From: an archaeon
Lineage (GTDB): Archaea; Thermoproteota; Bathyarchaeia; TCS64
Direction: 5' to 3'
Assembly: GCA_020444005.1 (NCBI GenBank)
Contig: JAHLLU010000011.1
Span: forward strand, 1-19,171
DNA length: 19,171 nt
In this document: piece by piece, positions 1-8,007 of the stretch
How positions within the stretch are numbered: the first letter of the stretch is position 1
Layout of the letters: each line of letters starts with the position of its first letter
The notes under the pieces: model-generated
The model's database searches: none
What the model was told of the DNA's origin: nothing
Seen by the model: only the letters and a program-made list of their open reading frames with translations
Made by a program: the position numbers and the translations under genes

Positions 1-11
1 ACTGTTGAATA

Positions 12-353
12 TTATTTAGCAATAACTAGTTTGGTTTCTTCAATTAGGTTTGATTTTGCTAATTCTCGTACATATGCTCTGATCAAGTTTTTGAACTCGT
101 GAACCACTGGAGACTTACTATTAAGACGGTATAAGGATGCTTTACCGATCTGTCTTGTCTCTTCAATTATGCCTTCTTTCTCTAACTCAGGCAAAACAGC
201 GTAGAGTGTACTCTTAGCCATCCCCAAAGCCTCAATGATCTCGTTTTTTGAAAACTCAAACAATGGATTATCTATGAACAAGTCCAGTATTCGGGTCTTA
301 GGGCTTGACCCGAATAGGGTCAATATTACTGATTCTCTTTGTTCTCTGTACAT
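12..353 (-). CDS. Winged-helix transcriptional regulator, small (113 aa)
   Basis: A predicted DNA-binding protein, probably a local transcription regulator. Residues about 15-75 form a winged-helix pattern: a first helix (KTRILDLFIDNP), a helix-turn-helix (FSKNEIIEALGMAKSTLYAVLPELEKEGII) and a wing (ETRQIGKASLYRL), followed by a helical tail (VVHEFKNLIRAYVREL) that could dimerise. The glycine-bearing turn and the 'LEKEGIIEETRQIGKASLY' layout resemble MarR/ArsR-like archaeal regulators. It starts at ATG 353 and ends with TAA at 12. It diverges from the small gene at 458, and the 104 bases between them hold several short palindromes that could be its operator (inference). I do not recognise a named family or a ligand. 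Confidence 0.8.
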   Translation of the reverse strand: MYREQRESVILTLFGSSPKTRILDLFIDNPLFEFSKNEIIEALGMAKSTLYAVLPELEKEGIIEETRQIGKASLYRLNSKSPVVHEFKNLIRAYVRELAKSNLIEETKLVIAK

Positions 354-379
354 GTGCCTAGGTTCACACCCATCGTGTA

Positions 380-410
380 CTACGTAGCCTACGTGTAGGT
401 CATAAACCTA
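380..410. promoter_or_regulatory. Cluster of short palindromes between divergent genes, candidate operator
   Basis: Three inverted repeats lie end to end: CTACGTAG (380-387, perfect), CCTACGTGTAGG (388-399, 5-base arms around GT) and TAGGT-N5-ACCTA (396-410). The first two share the core CTACGT as a direct repeat. They sit between the divergent starts at 353 and 458, which suits autoregulation by the winged-helix product at 12-353. The assignment as an operator is inference. Confidence 0.4.
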
Positions 411-414
411 GCAA

Positions 415-425
415 AGTATAAATAG
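415..425 (+). promoter_or_regulatory. TATA-like box for the gene at 458
   Basis: AGTATAAATAG lies about 38 bases upstream of the TTG start at 458. In archaea transcription usually starts about 25 bases after the box, here near 446, which leaves a leader of about ten bases. The reverse complement is also TATA-like, so the box might serve the minus-strand gene as well. Confidence 0.45.
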
Positions 426-457
426 TTTACTAATAAGGTTTACTAAGTGAACTTTAT

Positions 458-730
458 TTGGTTAAAAGACATTTAACTGATGACCAGATAAAAGCAGATG
501 TTTTGAATCGACTTGTAAACGCGAAAGCGTTTGGAGCATACCATATTCCCATTGATCAGATGAGAAGCTTTATTCAGAACAAGATTAAACGAAACGGGAA
601 AAAGGTAACAAACTGCATCAATGAACTAGCAAAACAAGGATTAATAGTGAAAACCTCCCGAAACACCATATACGCAGACCATACGAGACTCGATAAAATA
701 TTCGCCTACATTGACAAAAACCTAGTTTAG
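458..730 (+). CDS. Small winged-helix-like hypothetical protein (90 aa)
   Basis: The only plus-strand gene I accept. The start is TTG at 458: no ATG or GTG is available in frame before the upstream stop at 434. The product is basic, and residues about 40-75 look like the second half of a winged helix (KKVTNCINELAKQGLIVKT followed by a short strand NTIYADHT), so DNA binding is plausible. The N-terminal half is helical without a motif I know. It faces the regulator at 12-353 across a shared promoter region and converges on the ArnR1-like gene at 797. It is not closely recognisable; that it is a real gene rests on codon-like sequence, the TATA box and tight packing. Confidence 0.6.
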   Translation: MVKRHLTDDQIKADVLNRLVNAKAFGAYHIPIDQMRSFIQNKIKRNGKKVTNCINELAKQGLIVKTSRNTIYADHTRLDKIFAYIDKNLV

Positions 731-796
731 AAAATGATCTATTAGCAACTATACATCCTTAGGACAGGTTCAAATTATTGAAAATATGTTGGGAGA

Positions 797-1081
797 TTAG
801 TCTCTTAAACCTTCGACTTCGATTAAGCCGCTTACCATACGATAATACTTCAAGACGTTTTCACCCTTGCCTGTAATATCATAGTGGCGTTTTGAGCGTT
901 TTTTACCCGGAATAACAGTCTCTTCCAGTAAGCCTTGCTCGGTGAGGTTTTCAAGAATATCTTTCAGACTCTTCCAACTGAGGTTACAGTTATACATGAT
1001 CCTAGTCGGCTTTTCCTCACCTGACTTGATGCATTCTAATACCTCAACGGATAACTGAAATTTGGATCTTCTAGCGCTCAA
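797..1081 (-). CDS. ArnR1-like winged helix-turn-helix protein (94 aa)
   Basis: A small DNA-binding protein of the archaeal ArnR1-like winged-helix type (Pfam HTH_45 kind), numerous in TACK and Asgard archaea. The pattern is clear: a first helix (FQLSVEVLECIKSG), TRIMYNCNLSWKSLKDILENLTEQGLLEE as the helix-turn-helix, then the wing and closing segment KKRSKRHYDITGKGENVLKYYRMV, where the 'Y-x-I-T-x-K-G' turn is typical. The start is TTG at 1081 with an AAGGA Shine-Dalgarno-like stretch a few bases upstream; there is no in-frame ATG before a stop. A TATA-like ATTATATACA near 1150-1160 could drive it. The target genes are unknown. Confidence 0.8.
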   Translation of the reverse strand: MSARRSKFQLSVEVLECIKSGEEKPTRIMYNCNLSWKSLKDILENLTEQGLLEETVIPGKKRSKRHYDITGKGENVLKYYRMVSGLIEVEGLRD

Positions 1082-1187
1082 TTCGAGCTTTCCTTGTGAT
1101 ATTTGATAAAAAGGATTGTTTAGTTATGTTAGCTATCCGTGATCTAAAACCCATGTATATAATGGTATGATAGAATAGTGGTATTGA

Positions 1188-2498
1188 TTATGGGAGCGGA
1201 CTCTTCCACGCCTTGTAATAGTACTTGATCTCCTTCATCAGCTTATTAGGAATCTCCTTCTCAAAGGGGAATGCCGCCGCCTCTGATACATACCGGGTCA
1301 TCCAAGTCTCTACAAACTCACCATGCAACGCCAAAGCATCAGGACTCAGGTACTCGATAACATCCTCGACACTGTGCATCATAATATCGATACCGCTTTT
1401 CCTGCTAAAACTAGCGCTAGGCACACCAATAGCCGATAACGGAGTACCATCACTGCTATAGACAGATTCTTTCACATCGAACACTGTTCCCTGCTCTTTA
1501 CTCAACAGTTTTATTGAGTGGGTTAGCATGGGTGGACCAAGAATTGATGCTACGTTGGTGCCGATCATGGCGCCGTGGACATCAAGGTTAACCGATAACT
1601 TGACCATGTCAAGCTCAGTCTTTGCATCCTTATCCGCCTCCTTAGCCTTCTTATCCTTCTCTTTGAGTTTCTTGGCGTACAGATTGCTACCATCAAGTCC
1701 CATCTCCTCACTACCCCAAGCAATGAACCGTAGTGTGCGTTTGCTGCCCTTCTCTTTGAACACCCTCGCTAGCTCCATTGCGATACTAGTTCCTCCAGCG
1801 TTATCACTAGCACCTCTAACATTTGGTACAGTATCATAGTGTCCGCCAACCAAGACTATCTCATCAGGATGCGTGGACCCCTTTAACTCAGCAATAATAG
1901 TCTGTGTCTTCTTCTTACCACGCTCAGCCTCAACAACTATCCGAGCCTTTGTTGCTCCTTTCTTGAGTAGCTTTATCCCATCCTCGAAACTGATACGCAC
2001 TGAAGGATAGTTACCATAGTCCTTGTTTTGTGGATAGTTGCCCCAGAAGTGTTTGGGTAAGACTCGTGGATATGCCTCAATGAAAATGAACCCCAGAGGC
2101 TTCAGCTTCTTGACTAGGTCAAGATTCTTTCTCTGTAGTCGATTTGTTATGACTATTTTTCCAGTAATCTCCGGTGTAAGGTACTCCTCGTCTGTGGTCT
2201 CGATGTGGATTAACTCACCCTCGATTCCCTCGGGTCCAGTTTTCCCTATCATGGATAAACCAGAACATGGAATAGACGCCTTGTAGGGAGCAGTAATCTC
2301 CAGTGACTGATTAGTACAGTAACCTGTCTCGATCTCAAACTCCTGAAGCGAGACATCCAAACCAAGCCCCTCAAAATACCCTTTGATATACTCTGCTGCC
2401 CGTTTATCCTCTGGGCTTCCTCCCGGACGAGCACCAATATCAACTGCGAGTTTCTCGATGTGTTTGAAGGCTTTGCCTCCATCAAATAATGTCTTCAT
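1188..2498 (-). CDS. M28-family zinc metallopeptidase (aminopeptidase-like)
   Basis: A two-zinc exopeptidase of the M28 family that would remove residues from peptides. Visible ligand and catalytic signatures are H220 and D222 in GGHYDTVP, D232 in SDNAGG, E264/E265 in WGSEEMGLDGS, D306 in NLDVHG and H375 in MMHSVED. The SSDGTPLSAIGVPS segment near 348-361 matches the usual region after the fourth strand. Residues about 75-195, between the N-terminal helix pair and the catalytic core, look like the PA-type insert common in this family. There is no signal peptide or membrane segment, so the enzyme is probably cytosolic and finishes peptide breakdown rather than acting outside the cell. A lysine-rich stretch (276-300) is a charged loop. 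It starts 34 bases after the stop of the ATPase fusion; a T6 tract lies in that gap, so co-transcription is uncertain. Confidence 0.93.
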   Translation of the reverse strand: MKTLFDGGKAFKHIEKLAVDIGARPGGSPEDKRAAEYIKGYFEGLGLDVSLQEFEIETGYCTNQSLEITAPYKASIPCSGLSMIGKTGPEGIEGELIHIETTDEEYLTPEITGKIVITNRLQRKNLDLVKKLKPLGFIFIEAYPRVLPKHFWGNYPQNKDYGNYPSVRISFEDGIKLLKKGATKARIVVEAERGKKKTQTIIAELKGSTHPDEIVLVGGHYDTVPNVRGASDNAGGTSIAMELARVFKEKGSKRTLRFIAWGSEEMGLDGSNLYAKKLKEKDKKAKEADKDAKTELDMVKLSVNLDVHGAMIGTNVASILGPPMLTHSIKLLSKEQGTVFDVKESVYSSDGTPLSAIGVPSASFSRKSGIDIMMHSVEDVIEYLSPDALALHGEFVETWMTRYVSEAAAFPFEKEIPNKLMKEIKYYYKAWKSPLP

Positions 2499-2532
2499 AC
2501 CTCAAAGAAACCTGAAAGAGTGAAAAAACTTG

Positions 2533-4446
2533 CTATATGGCGGTCTTTGTGGCTCCACCGTGATGTGTAAGCCTTGGACGCACCTGAACAATCAGTACAG
2601 AGTCGGGTCCAAGATTAGATTTATCGGCTCTAATAATTGCTTGACCGGTCTCAAGATGATGGGGCGGAATAGGTGTGCCCTCTACTATCTGTTTCAAGAG
2701 GTTGCTGCTGATTATGTCAGACTTGTGGAATACCTTGATGTCGCTGCCCTTGATTACCTTGGGGTCAACATCCTCTGGGAAGTGAGTGTCCAGCATCAGC
2801 CATGTTCCAGCGTGGCGCTTCTTCCTGATCAGGTAGTTGATATAGTCTGTGAACTCCTTGCTCAAGCCTTTACGTAGGTAATCATGCGCCTCGTTGATGA
2901 CGAACACGAACTGCTCACGCTCTGTGCGTGTATCATTGAGTAGGCTGCTGATTACCAGCATCATCACGCTGAAAATGTCATCAGGCTCCATCATGATCTT
3001 ACGCAAGTCAAAGATATTCACGCCACCCACCATGAGGTTCTTCAAGAAATCACCGCCACTGAGATAATCCTCAAGAGTCTCAAGCCTCATACTAGCGAAC
3101 CCCTTCTGATTCGGGTTCAAGTCACTGGCATCAATATAGCGTCTTATCTTGGCGAGACCAAAATCTTCATCGTACTGGGTCTTTTTGATTATCTGGAATA
3201 TCTTCTTAACATACATGCTACCGCTTTTACGCCCGATACTAAGTACATATGGCCAGTCCTCGGCAGTCAACCTTGAAGGATTTATGGCAATAGGATACGC
3301 CTTAGTCCCATAGTCCTCCTCAAAGCGTGTTCTCTCATTCTCATAGACAAAGGGATCAATGAATATCCTGAACTTGTTAGCATTAATAACCCGTCTTGGA
3401 GAAACCTCATACTCGTCATTCAGAGTCTGAACCTCACTAATGTTCAAGTTTGGATCGATAATACTCCAAAACTCAGACCTAGTATCCTCACGAGGCTTAT
3501 GGAAAACAATCACAGTAGCCGGTTTCTTCACCTGACTGATCTTTGGGATGGTCTTTGAGAGAAGCATCTCCGTGATCACCCCGATACTGTAACCTTTACC
3601 GCTTCCCTGTTTTCCACAGACAAACACGATATGAGGCTCGTTCAAGTCTACAGCTACTCTATCGATCCCGCTTTTACCGATGATACCCCACTGAATAGGC
3701 TTATCATCAACACCCAGAACGATTTCAGGCTGAATCTCATTAGGTATCAACTCCTCCTTTGGAGCTGGATCATTGATTACAGGTGGCATGTAAACGGGTT
3801 CAGGTATCGGAATAGGTTCTGGCTCAGGCTCAACAACAGGCTCAGGAGCTGCATCTGATTTCTCTGAGTCCGGATCATAGTAGATTATGTATGGCTCGTT
3901 TTCGGGTACGCCTTCAACCGGTTGAGCCTCTTGTTCAACTTTGGTCTCTTTTGGTGATAACCATGTAAGCACCGTGGTTCTGATTAGATAGATAATGAAT
4001 GCTACTGGCAGAGATATCAGGCAGAAGTTTATGATCGCCTGAGCCGGCAGTAAACCCAAAAAGGGGTTCCATTGAATAGGATAGAATAGATTAAGATCAT
4101 TATACATGAAAGCATCCAAAAGTACATGAAACCAGACACCCGAAACCGATGTGATAATGTATTCTTTAATGGAGTAGTCCCTTGGCGCCGTTCGGCCAAT
4201 ACGTATCTCGGGCATAAACCCCCGTATAAGATACATGATACCAGCAAGCACAACAGCCACAACGGATCCAATGGTCAAACTATGGAATATACCATGCAAT
4301 GACCAGTTCGCTAACCCTAAAACCACCGCTAATGGCTCTAAATCCAGTATAATATTCGCTATTAGGAAAGTTGGAATATCCAGCAATGGGTACAGTAGGA
4401 GGGCTACCAGGAGCGCCGGCCCTACATGGTAGGGGGTAAACGGCAT
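2533..4446 (-). CDS. Membrane YdjM-like hydrolase domain fused to HerA/VirD4-like ATPase
   Basis: A single 637-codon reading frame carries two unrelated modules. Residues 1-160 look like the YdjM/DUF457 family of membrane-bound metal-dependent hydrolases: the start MPFTPYHVGPA with H7, D35 in ILDLEP, the H51-x-x-x-H55 pair in LHGIFHS, H107/D111 in WFHVLLDAF, and four hydrophobic segments (about 11-33, 37-75, 98-114, 133-157). Residues 165-245 are an acidic, proline-rich linker with PEP/PIP repeats (201-222). Residues about 250-625 form a RecA-fold ATPase of the HerA/FtsK/VirD4 type: Walker A GKQGSGKG at 278-285 (K284), Walker B FVFVINEAH at 513-521 with E519, and a late VFHKSD segment. Basic residues after the last helix suggest that the ATPase faces the cytosol. 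Such ATPases usually pump DNA or protein; the role here is unknown. No NurA nuclease or conjugation gene is nearby. Confidence 0.85.
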   Translation of the reverse strand: MPFTPYHVGPALLVALLLYPLLDIPTFLIANIILDLEPLAVVLGLANWSLHGIFHSLTIGSVVAVVLAGIMYLIRGFMPEIRIGRTAPRDYSIKEYIITSVSGVWFHVLLDAFMYNDLNLFYPIQWNPFLGLLPAQAIINFCLISLPVAFIIYLIRTTVLTWLSPKETKVEQEAQPVEGVPENEPYIIYYDPDSEKSDAAPEPVVEPEPEPIPIPEPVYMPPVINDPAPKEELIPNEIQPEIVLGVDDKPIQWGIIGKSGIDRVAVDLNEPHIVFVCGKQGSGKGYSIGVITEMLLSKTIPKISQVKKPATVIVFHKPREDTRSEFWSIIDPNLNISEVQTLNDEYEVSPRRVINANKFRIFIDPFVYENERTRFEEDYGTKAYPIAINPSRLTAEDWPYVLSIGRKSGSMYVKKIFQIIKKTQYDEDFGLAKIRRYIDASDLNPNQKGFASMRLETLEDYLSGGDFLKNLMVGGVNIFDLRKIMMEPDDIFSVMMLVISSLLNDTRTEREQFVFVINEAHDYLRKGLSKEFTDYINYLIRKKRHAGTWLMLDTHFPEDVDPKVIKGSDIKVFHKSDIISSNLLKQIVEGTPIPPHHLETGQAIIRADKSNLGPDSVLIVQVRPRLTHHGGATKTAI

Positions 4447-4466
4447 CTACCCTGCTAGATGCGTCA

Positions 4467-4480
4467 CCATATAATAAATC
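4467..4480 (-). promoter_or_regulatory. TATA box of the YdjM-ATPase fusion gene
   Basis: On the minus strand GATTTATTATATGG is centred about 28 bases upstream of the ATG at 4446. With the usual archaeal spacing, transcription would begin at or next to the start codon, giving a leaderless or nearly leaderless mRNA. No strong Shine-Dalgarno is present, which agrees. Confidence 0.55.
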
Positions 4481-4500
4481 TCATGAATAGAAAAACGGAG

Positions 4501-5703
4501 TTAGATTACTCCTTTATCCCTGAGAGCCTTGATCTCAGCGCCAGAATACCCTAACTCGGATAAAACCATGTCAGTATGCTCGCTCAGCTCGGGTGGAGGA
4601 GTAGTTAGCTTGGTCTTTGACGTTGCTAACTTGAATGGTGTGCCTATTTGTTTGATCTTGCCCGCGGATGGGTGATCCATCTCCACAACCATGTCTCTGT
4701 GTTGTACCTGTGGGTCGCTAAACACCTCATCAAGGGTATAAACCGGGGCACATGGGAATCCTTTCTCTCTTAGTTTCTCTAGCCAATGATCTCGTGGCTT
4801 CTCCATGAGTGCAGTCTCCAGTATGGGAATGAGTATTTTCCTATGGGCTACTCGGTCATCGTTAGTAAGGTAATCAGGGTCATCTACAAGCTCGGGTTTA
4901 CTGATGGTCTCACAGAGCATTTTGTAGAGCCGGTCATTGCCTGCTGCAATCAGGATATACTTGTCGTCACCAGTCTTGAAGCTCTGATAAGGCACTATAC
5001 TAGGATGCGCTGCGCCCATGCGTTCAGGCACATTACCAGTCGCGAAATAATTCCCAGCCATATACGTCATCCAAGTAACCCCCGCGTCAAGCATTGAGAG
5101 ATCAATGTACTGTCCTACACCTGTCTGGTCACGTACATGTAATGCTGCAAGTATACTGATGACAGCGTGAAGCCCAGCGTTAATATCCTCCACCGCCACC
5201 CCCACACGCATGGGAGAACCACCCTTCTCTCCTGTGATCCCCATCAAGCCACTCATACCCTGAATAATCAAGTCATACCCCGGCCACATTGCATATGGGC
5301 CAGTCTGACCAAAACTGGATATGCTACAGTAGATTATCTTGGGGTTAATCTTCTTCAGCGTCTCATAGTCTACACCGAGGCGTTTAGTGACCCCGGGTCT
5401 GAAGTTCTCCACCACTATATCGCATTTCTCTGCTAGCTTATGAGCTATCTCAACAGCTTCGGGTTCTTTCATGTTTAGGGTGATGCTCTTCTTGCCACGG
5501 TTCAGACTCAAAAAGTAGCTACTAACATCGTTGATGAACGGAGGATAGGCTCTTGTATCGTCGCCTCTTCCGGGCATCTCTACCTTGATAACCTCTGCGC
5601 CTAGGTCGCTGAGGTTCATTGAGCAGAAAGGTCCAGCAAGTACGCGGGATAAATCTAAGACTCTTAACCCCTTTAACGGAGGCTCATTTGGATTAAATGA
5701 CAT
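4501..5703 (-). CDS. CaiB/BaiF class III CoA-transferase (SUGCT-like)
   Basis: A family III acyl-CoA transferase that moves CoA between two carboxylic acids through an aspartyl-CoA anhydride. The N-terminus (LKGLRVLDLSRVLAGPFCSMNLSDLGAEVIKVE) is diagnostic. The catalytic Asp is probably D173 in VAVEDINAGLHA. The segments SSFGQTGPYAMWPGYD, GTG-type turns and AAHPSIVPYQSFKTGD resemble succinate-hydroxymethylglutarate (glutarate) CoA-transferase SUGCT more closely than oxalate or carnitine enzymes, but substrate cannot be fixed from sequence. At 400 residues it is full length, and the start is ATG at 5703. It lies 42 bases behind nfnB with no clear TATA box between, so it may be read from the nfnA promoter. 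The context suggests acyl-CoA handling in amino-acid or dicarboxylate fermentation (inference). Confidence 0.92.
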   Translation of the reverse strand: MSFNPNEPPLKGLRVLDLSRVLAGPFCSMNLSDLGAEVIKVEMPGRGDDTRAYPPFINDVSSYFLSLNRGKKSITLNMKEPEAVEIAHKLAEKCDIVVENFRPGVTKRLGVDYETLKKINPKIIYCSISSFGQTGPYAMWPGYDLIIQGMSGLMGITGEKGGSPMRVGVAVEDINAGLHAVISILAALHVRDQTGVGQYIDLSMLDAGVTWMTYMAGNYFATGNVPERMGAAHPSIVPYQSFKTGDDKYILIAAGNDRLYKMLCETISKPELVDDPDYLTNDDRVAHRKILIPILETALMEKPRDHWLEKLREKGFPCAPVYTLDEVFSDPQVQHRDMVVEMDHPSAGKIKQIGTPFKLATSKTKLTTPPPELSEHTDMVLSELGYSGAEIKALRDKGVI

Positions 5704-5745
5704 AACAAAACAAGGGTGGATGAAATGAAAAGGGTTTTTGGTAAG

Positions 5746-7137
5746 TTACTTCTTCTGGAGGTACTCATCAATGCTGTTTGCCGCGGTCTTACCGGCGCCC
5801 ATGGCGCTGATTACAGTAGCCGCTCCGCTAACAACGTCACCACCAGCGTAGACGGCGTCAAGAGTTGTCTTCATGGTCTCCTCGTTGGTGATGATTGTAC
5901 CCCATCTTGTAGACTCCAATCCCTCTGTTGTCTGCTGAATGATCGGGTTAGGACTCTGACCGATGGCGATGATCACCGTATCTATGGGTATCCTCCACTC
6001 TGAGTTTGGTATTGGTTTGGGGCGTCTTCTACCACTGTCATCGGGTTCACCAAGCTCCATCCTGATTAACTCGATCTCCTTAATGTTACCTCTTCCGTCT
6101 CCGTGGAACTTTACGGGGTTATTCAAGAGGGTGAATATCACGCCTTCCTCTTCCGCGTTCTCAACCTCCTCGTGACGGGCTGGAAGCTCGTTCTTGCCAC
6201 GCCTATAGATTATGTGTACATTTTCTGCGCCTAATCGAAGACTACATCGCGCTGAGTCCATGGCTACGTTTCCTCCACCGATAACTGCCACATTTTTACC
6301 GATTTTGATTGGTGTATCGTACTCTGGGAACCTGTATGCTTTCATCAAGTTGGTTCTTATCAGGAACTCGTTTGCGCTGTAGATACCGCTGAGGTTCTCA
6401 CCCGGTAGGTTAAGGAATCTCGGTAAGCCTGCACCGCTTCCGATGAACACCGCCTCAAATCCCTGTTCAAATAACTCCTGTACTGTGTAGAGTTTTCCCA
6501 CCATGCTGTCAAGATGTATCTCAACGCCTAGCTGTTTGACATAGTTTACCTCTGCTTGCACGATCTCTTTTGGCAGCCTAAACTGGGGAATACCGTACAT
6601 CAATACGCCTCCTGCTACGTGAAGAGCCTCAAACATCTCAATATGATGCCCCTTCTTACTCAGCTCAGCTGCAACCGTAAGACCAGCCGGTCCAGCGCCT
6701 ACTATTGCTACTTTATGACCAGAAGGCTCAGGCATCTCAGGTGTATCTACTCCCGCGTTTCTTTCAGCATCAGCCACAAATCTTTCCAGACGCCCAATCT
6801 CAATTGGCTCTCCCCTGATACCAACAATACAGAACTTTTGGCACTGGTTTTCCTGTGGACATACCCTACCACAGATAGCGGGTAACGCGTTAAACTCCTT
6901 GATTTTCTTAGCGGATTCTATGAATTTCTCTTCCTTAATCAAAGCGATAAACGCCGGAATATCTATGTTAACAGGACAACCTTTACGGCACTGTGGGTTT
7001 TTGCATTGGAGACAACGATCTGCCTCTTGTAGAGCTAATTCCTTGGTGTATCCCTGTGCTACTTCATTGAAGTTGTTTACACGTTCCTCTGGGCTTTGCT
7101 TTGGCATATCGGTTGCTGGTTTATTGAACGCCGCCAT
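5746..7137 (-). CDS. nfnB: NfnB-type large subunit of ferredoxin:NADP oxidoreductase (GltA/SudA family)
   Basis: The flavoprotein large subunit of NADH-dependent ferredoxin:NADP oxidoreductase, an electron-bifurcating enzyme balancing NADPH against NADH and reduced ferredoxin in the cytosol. The N-terminal domain has two iron-sulfur motifs: C42, C45, C50, C54 and C89, C93, C99, C103. E96 in CPQE is also conserved and is a candidate Glu ligand, as reported for the Thermotoga enzyme. The FAD site is VAIVGAGPAG (143-152), the nucleotide site VAVIGGGNVA (283-292) with YRRGKNELPAR after it, and the closing flavin motif AGGDVV (431-436). The 463-residue length is normal. Its ATG overlaps the nfnA TAA by one base, and a GGAGG lies ten bases upstream. 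The same family includes the small subunit of glutamate synthase, but no gltB-type large subunit is present and the nfnA partner argues for Nfn/Sud. Sulfide dehydrogenase activity is possible. Confidence 0.92.
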   Translation of the reverse strand: MAAFNKPATDMPKQSPEERVNNFNEVAQGYTKELALQEADRCLQCKNPQCRKGCPVNIDIPAFIALIKEEKFIESAKKIKEFNALPAICGRVCPQENQCQKFCIVGIRGEPIEIGRLERFVADAERNAGVDTPEMPEPSGHKVAIVGAGPAGLTVAAELSKKGHHIEMFEALHVAGGVLMYGIPQFRLPKEIVQAEVNYVKQLGVEIHLDSMVGKLYTVQELFEQGFEAVFIGSGAGLPRFLNLPGENLSGIYSANEFLIRTNLMKAYRFPEYDTPIKIGKNVAVIGGGNVAMDSARCSLRLGAENVHIIYRRGKNELPARHEEVENAEEEGVIFTLLNNPVKFHGDGRGNIKEIELIRMELGEPDDSGRRRPKPIPNSEWRIPIDTVIIAIGQSPNPIIQQTTEGLESTRWGTIITNEETMKTTLDAVYAGGDVVSGAATVISAMGAGKTAANSIDEYLQKK

Positions 7138-7961
7138 TACTGTTCATCCTCCATCTTTTTGACAACCATTGCAATCTTCTCCTGCGGGTTATACACCCTC
7201 ATCCTCATAATTAGTTCATCAAAATCTACTTCATGCCCGTCAAACTCGGGTCCATCGACACAACTAAATAAAGTGCTTCCACCGACAGTAACCCTGCATG
7301 CTCCGCACATTCCCATTCCGTCAACCATGATTGGGAACAGGTTAACCATCGTTGGGATTCCATAGGGTTTTGTCATATCGCTGAGATGCTTCTGAAGGCT
7401 TGTGGGTCCAATAGTGAATACGTGGTCATACTTGTTTTTCTCTAAAAGCTCCTTAACGATAGCCATACCTTCCTCACCGTAGCTGCCATCATCAGTACAG
7501 ATAATGGTCTCATCTGCAACGGCTCTAACCTCATCCTCAAGCATAACATGGTCCTTGTTACGGAAACCAAAAACCGCTGTAATATAGTTCCCAGCCTCCT
7601 TGAAAGCCTCGATCTGGTATAGCATTGCTCCAACGAAAACGCCTCCGCCAACGCAGAGGATTTTCCCATAGTTTTCTATCTTAACGCTGTTGCCCAGTGG
7701 TCCCGCGAAGTTGAGAATAGATTCTCCTTCCTCAAGCATACCCAGCTCTGTGCTGCTTTTACCTACCTCTGCGAAGTAGATATCAACTGTTCCTTTCTCT
7801 GGGTCGCTTCCAGCGATTGTGATTGGTAAGCGTTCACCAGTCTCTTTTGCTCGCACAATAACGAATTGCCCGGGTTTAGATTTGTGGGCAATCGCTGGTG
7901 CATGCACCTCGAAATACTTGACGTTGGGTGTTAGCTCTTTTTTTGACACTATCTTGAACAT
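7137..7961 (-). CDS. nfnA: NfnA-type small subunit (FAD, [2Fe-2S]; SudB/PyrK-like)
   Basis: The NAD(H)-binding small subunit that pairs with NfnB. The N-terminal half is a ferredoxin-reductase-like barrel with the FAD motif RLPITIAG (44-51). The NAD domain begins at ILCVGGGVFVGAM (101-113). The C-terminal iron-sulfur loop has D214, C219, C222 and C234; D214 stands where PyrK-type proteins have the first Cys, and an Asp ligand at this site is known in Nfn. CVDGPEFDGHEVDFDEL after it is typical of the SudB/NfnA branch. At 274 residues it is full length. The start is ATG 7961 with GGTGA at 7966-7970 (spacing four) and a TATA-like TTTTATTA near 8008-8015. It heads the nfnA-nfnB(-CoA-transferase) unit. 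Confidence 0.92.
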   Translation of the reverse strand: MFKIVSKKELTPNVKYFEVHAPAIAHKSKPGQFVIVRAKETGERLPITIAGSDPEKGTVDIYFAEVGKSSTELGMLEEGESILNFAGPLGNSVKIENYGKILCVGGGVFVGAMLYQIEAFKEAGNYITAVFGFRNKDHVMLEDEVRAVADETIICTDDGSYGEEGMAIVKELLEKNKYDHVFTIGPTSLQKHLSDMTKPYGIPTMVNLFPIMVDGMGMCGACRVTVGGSTLFSCVDGPEFDGHEVDFDELIMRMRVYNPQEKIAMVVKKMEDEQ

Positions 7962-8007
7962 GTATTCACCACGTTATAACGAATCTCATTAAGAAGCCCG
8001 TACGCAT

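Noticed and set aside
2530..2877. 115-codon plus-strand frame opposite the 3' end of the ATPase fusion
   Set aside because: It is antisense to conserved ATPase sequence, with no family resemblance and no start signals.
5746..7137. Reading the large flavoprotein as glutamate synthase small subunit (gltD)
   Set aside because: No large glutamate synthase subunit is present and the translationally coupled partner is of NfnA/SudB type, which points to Nfn.
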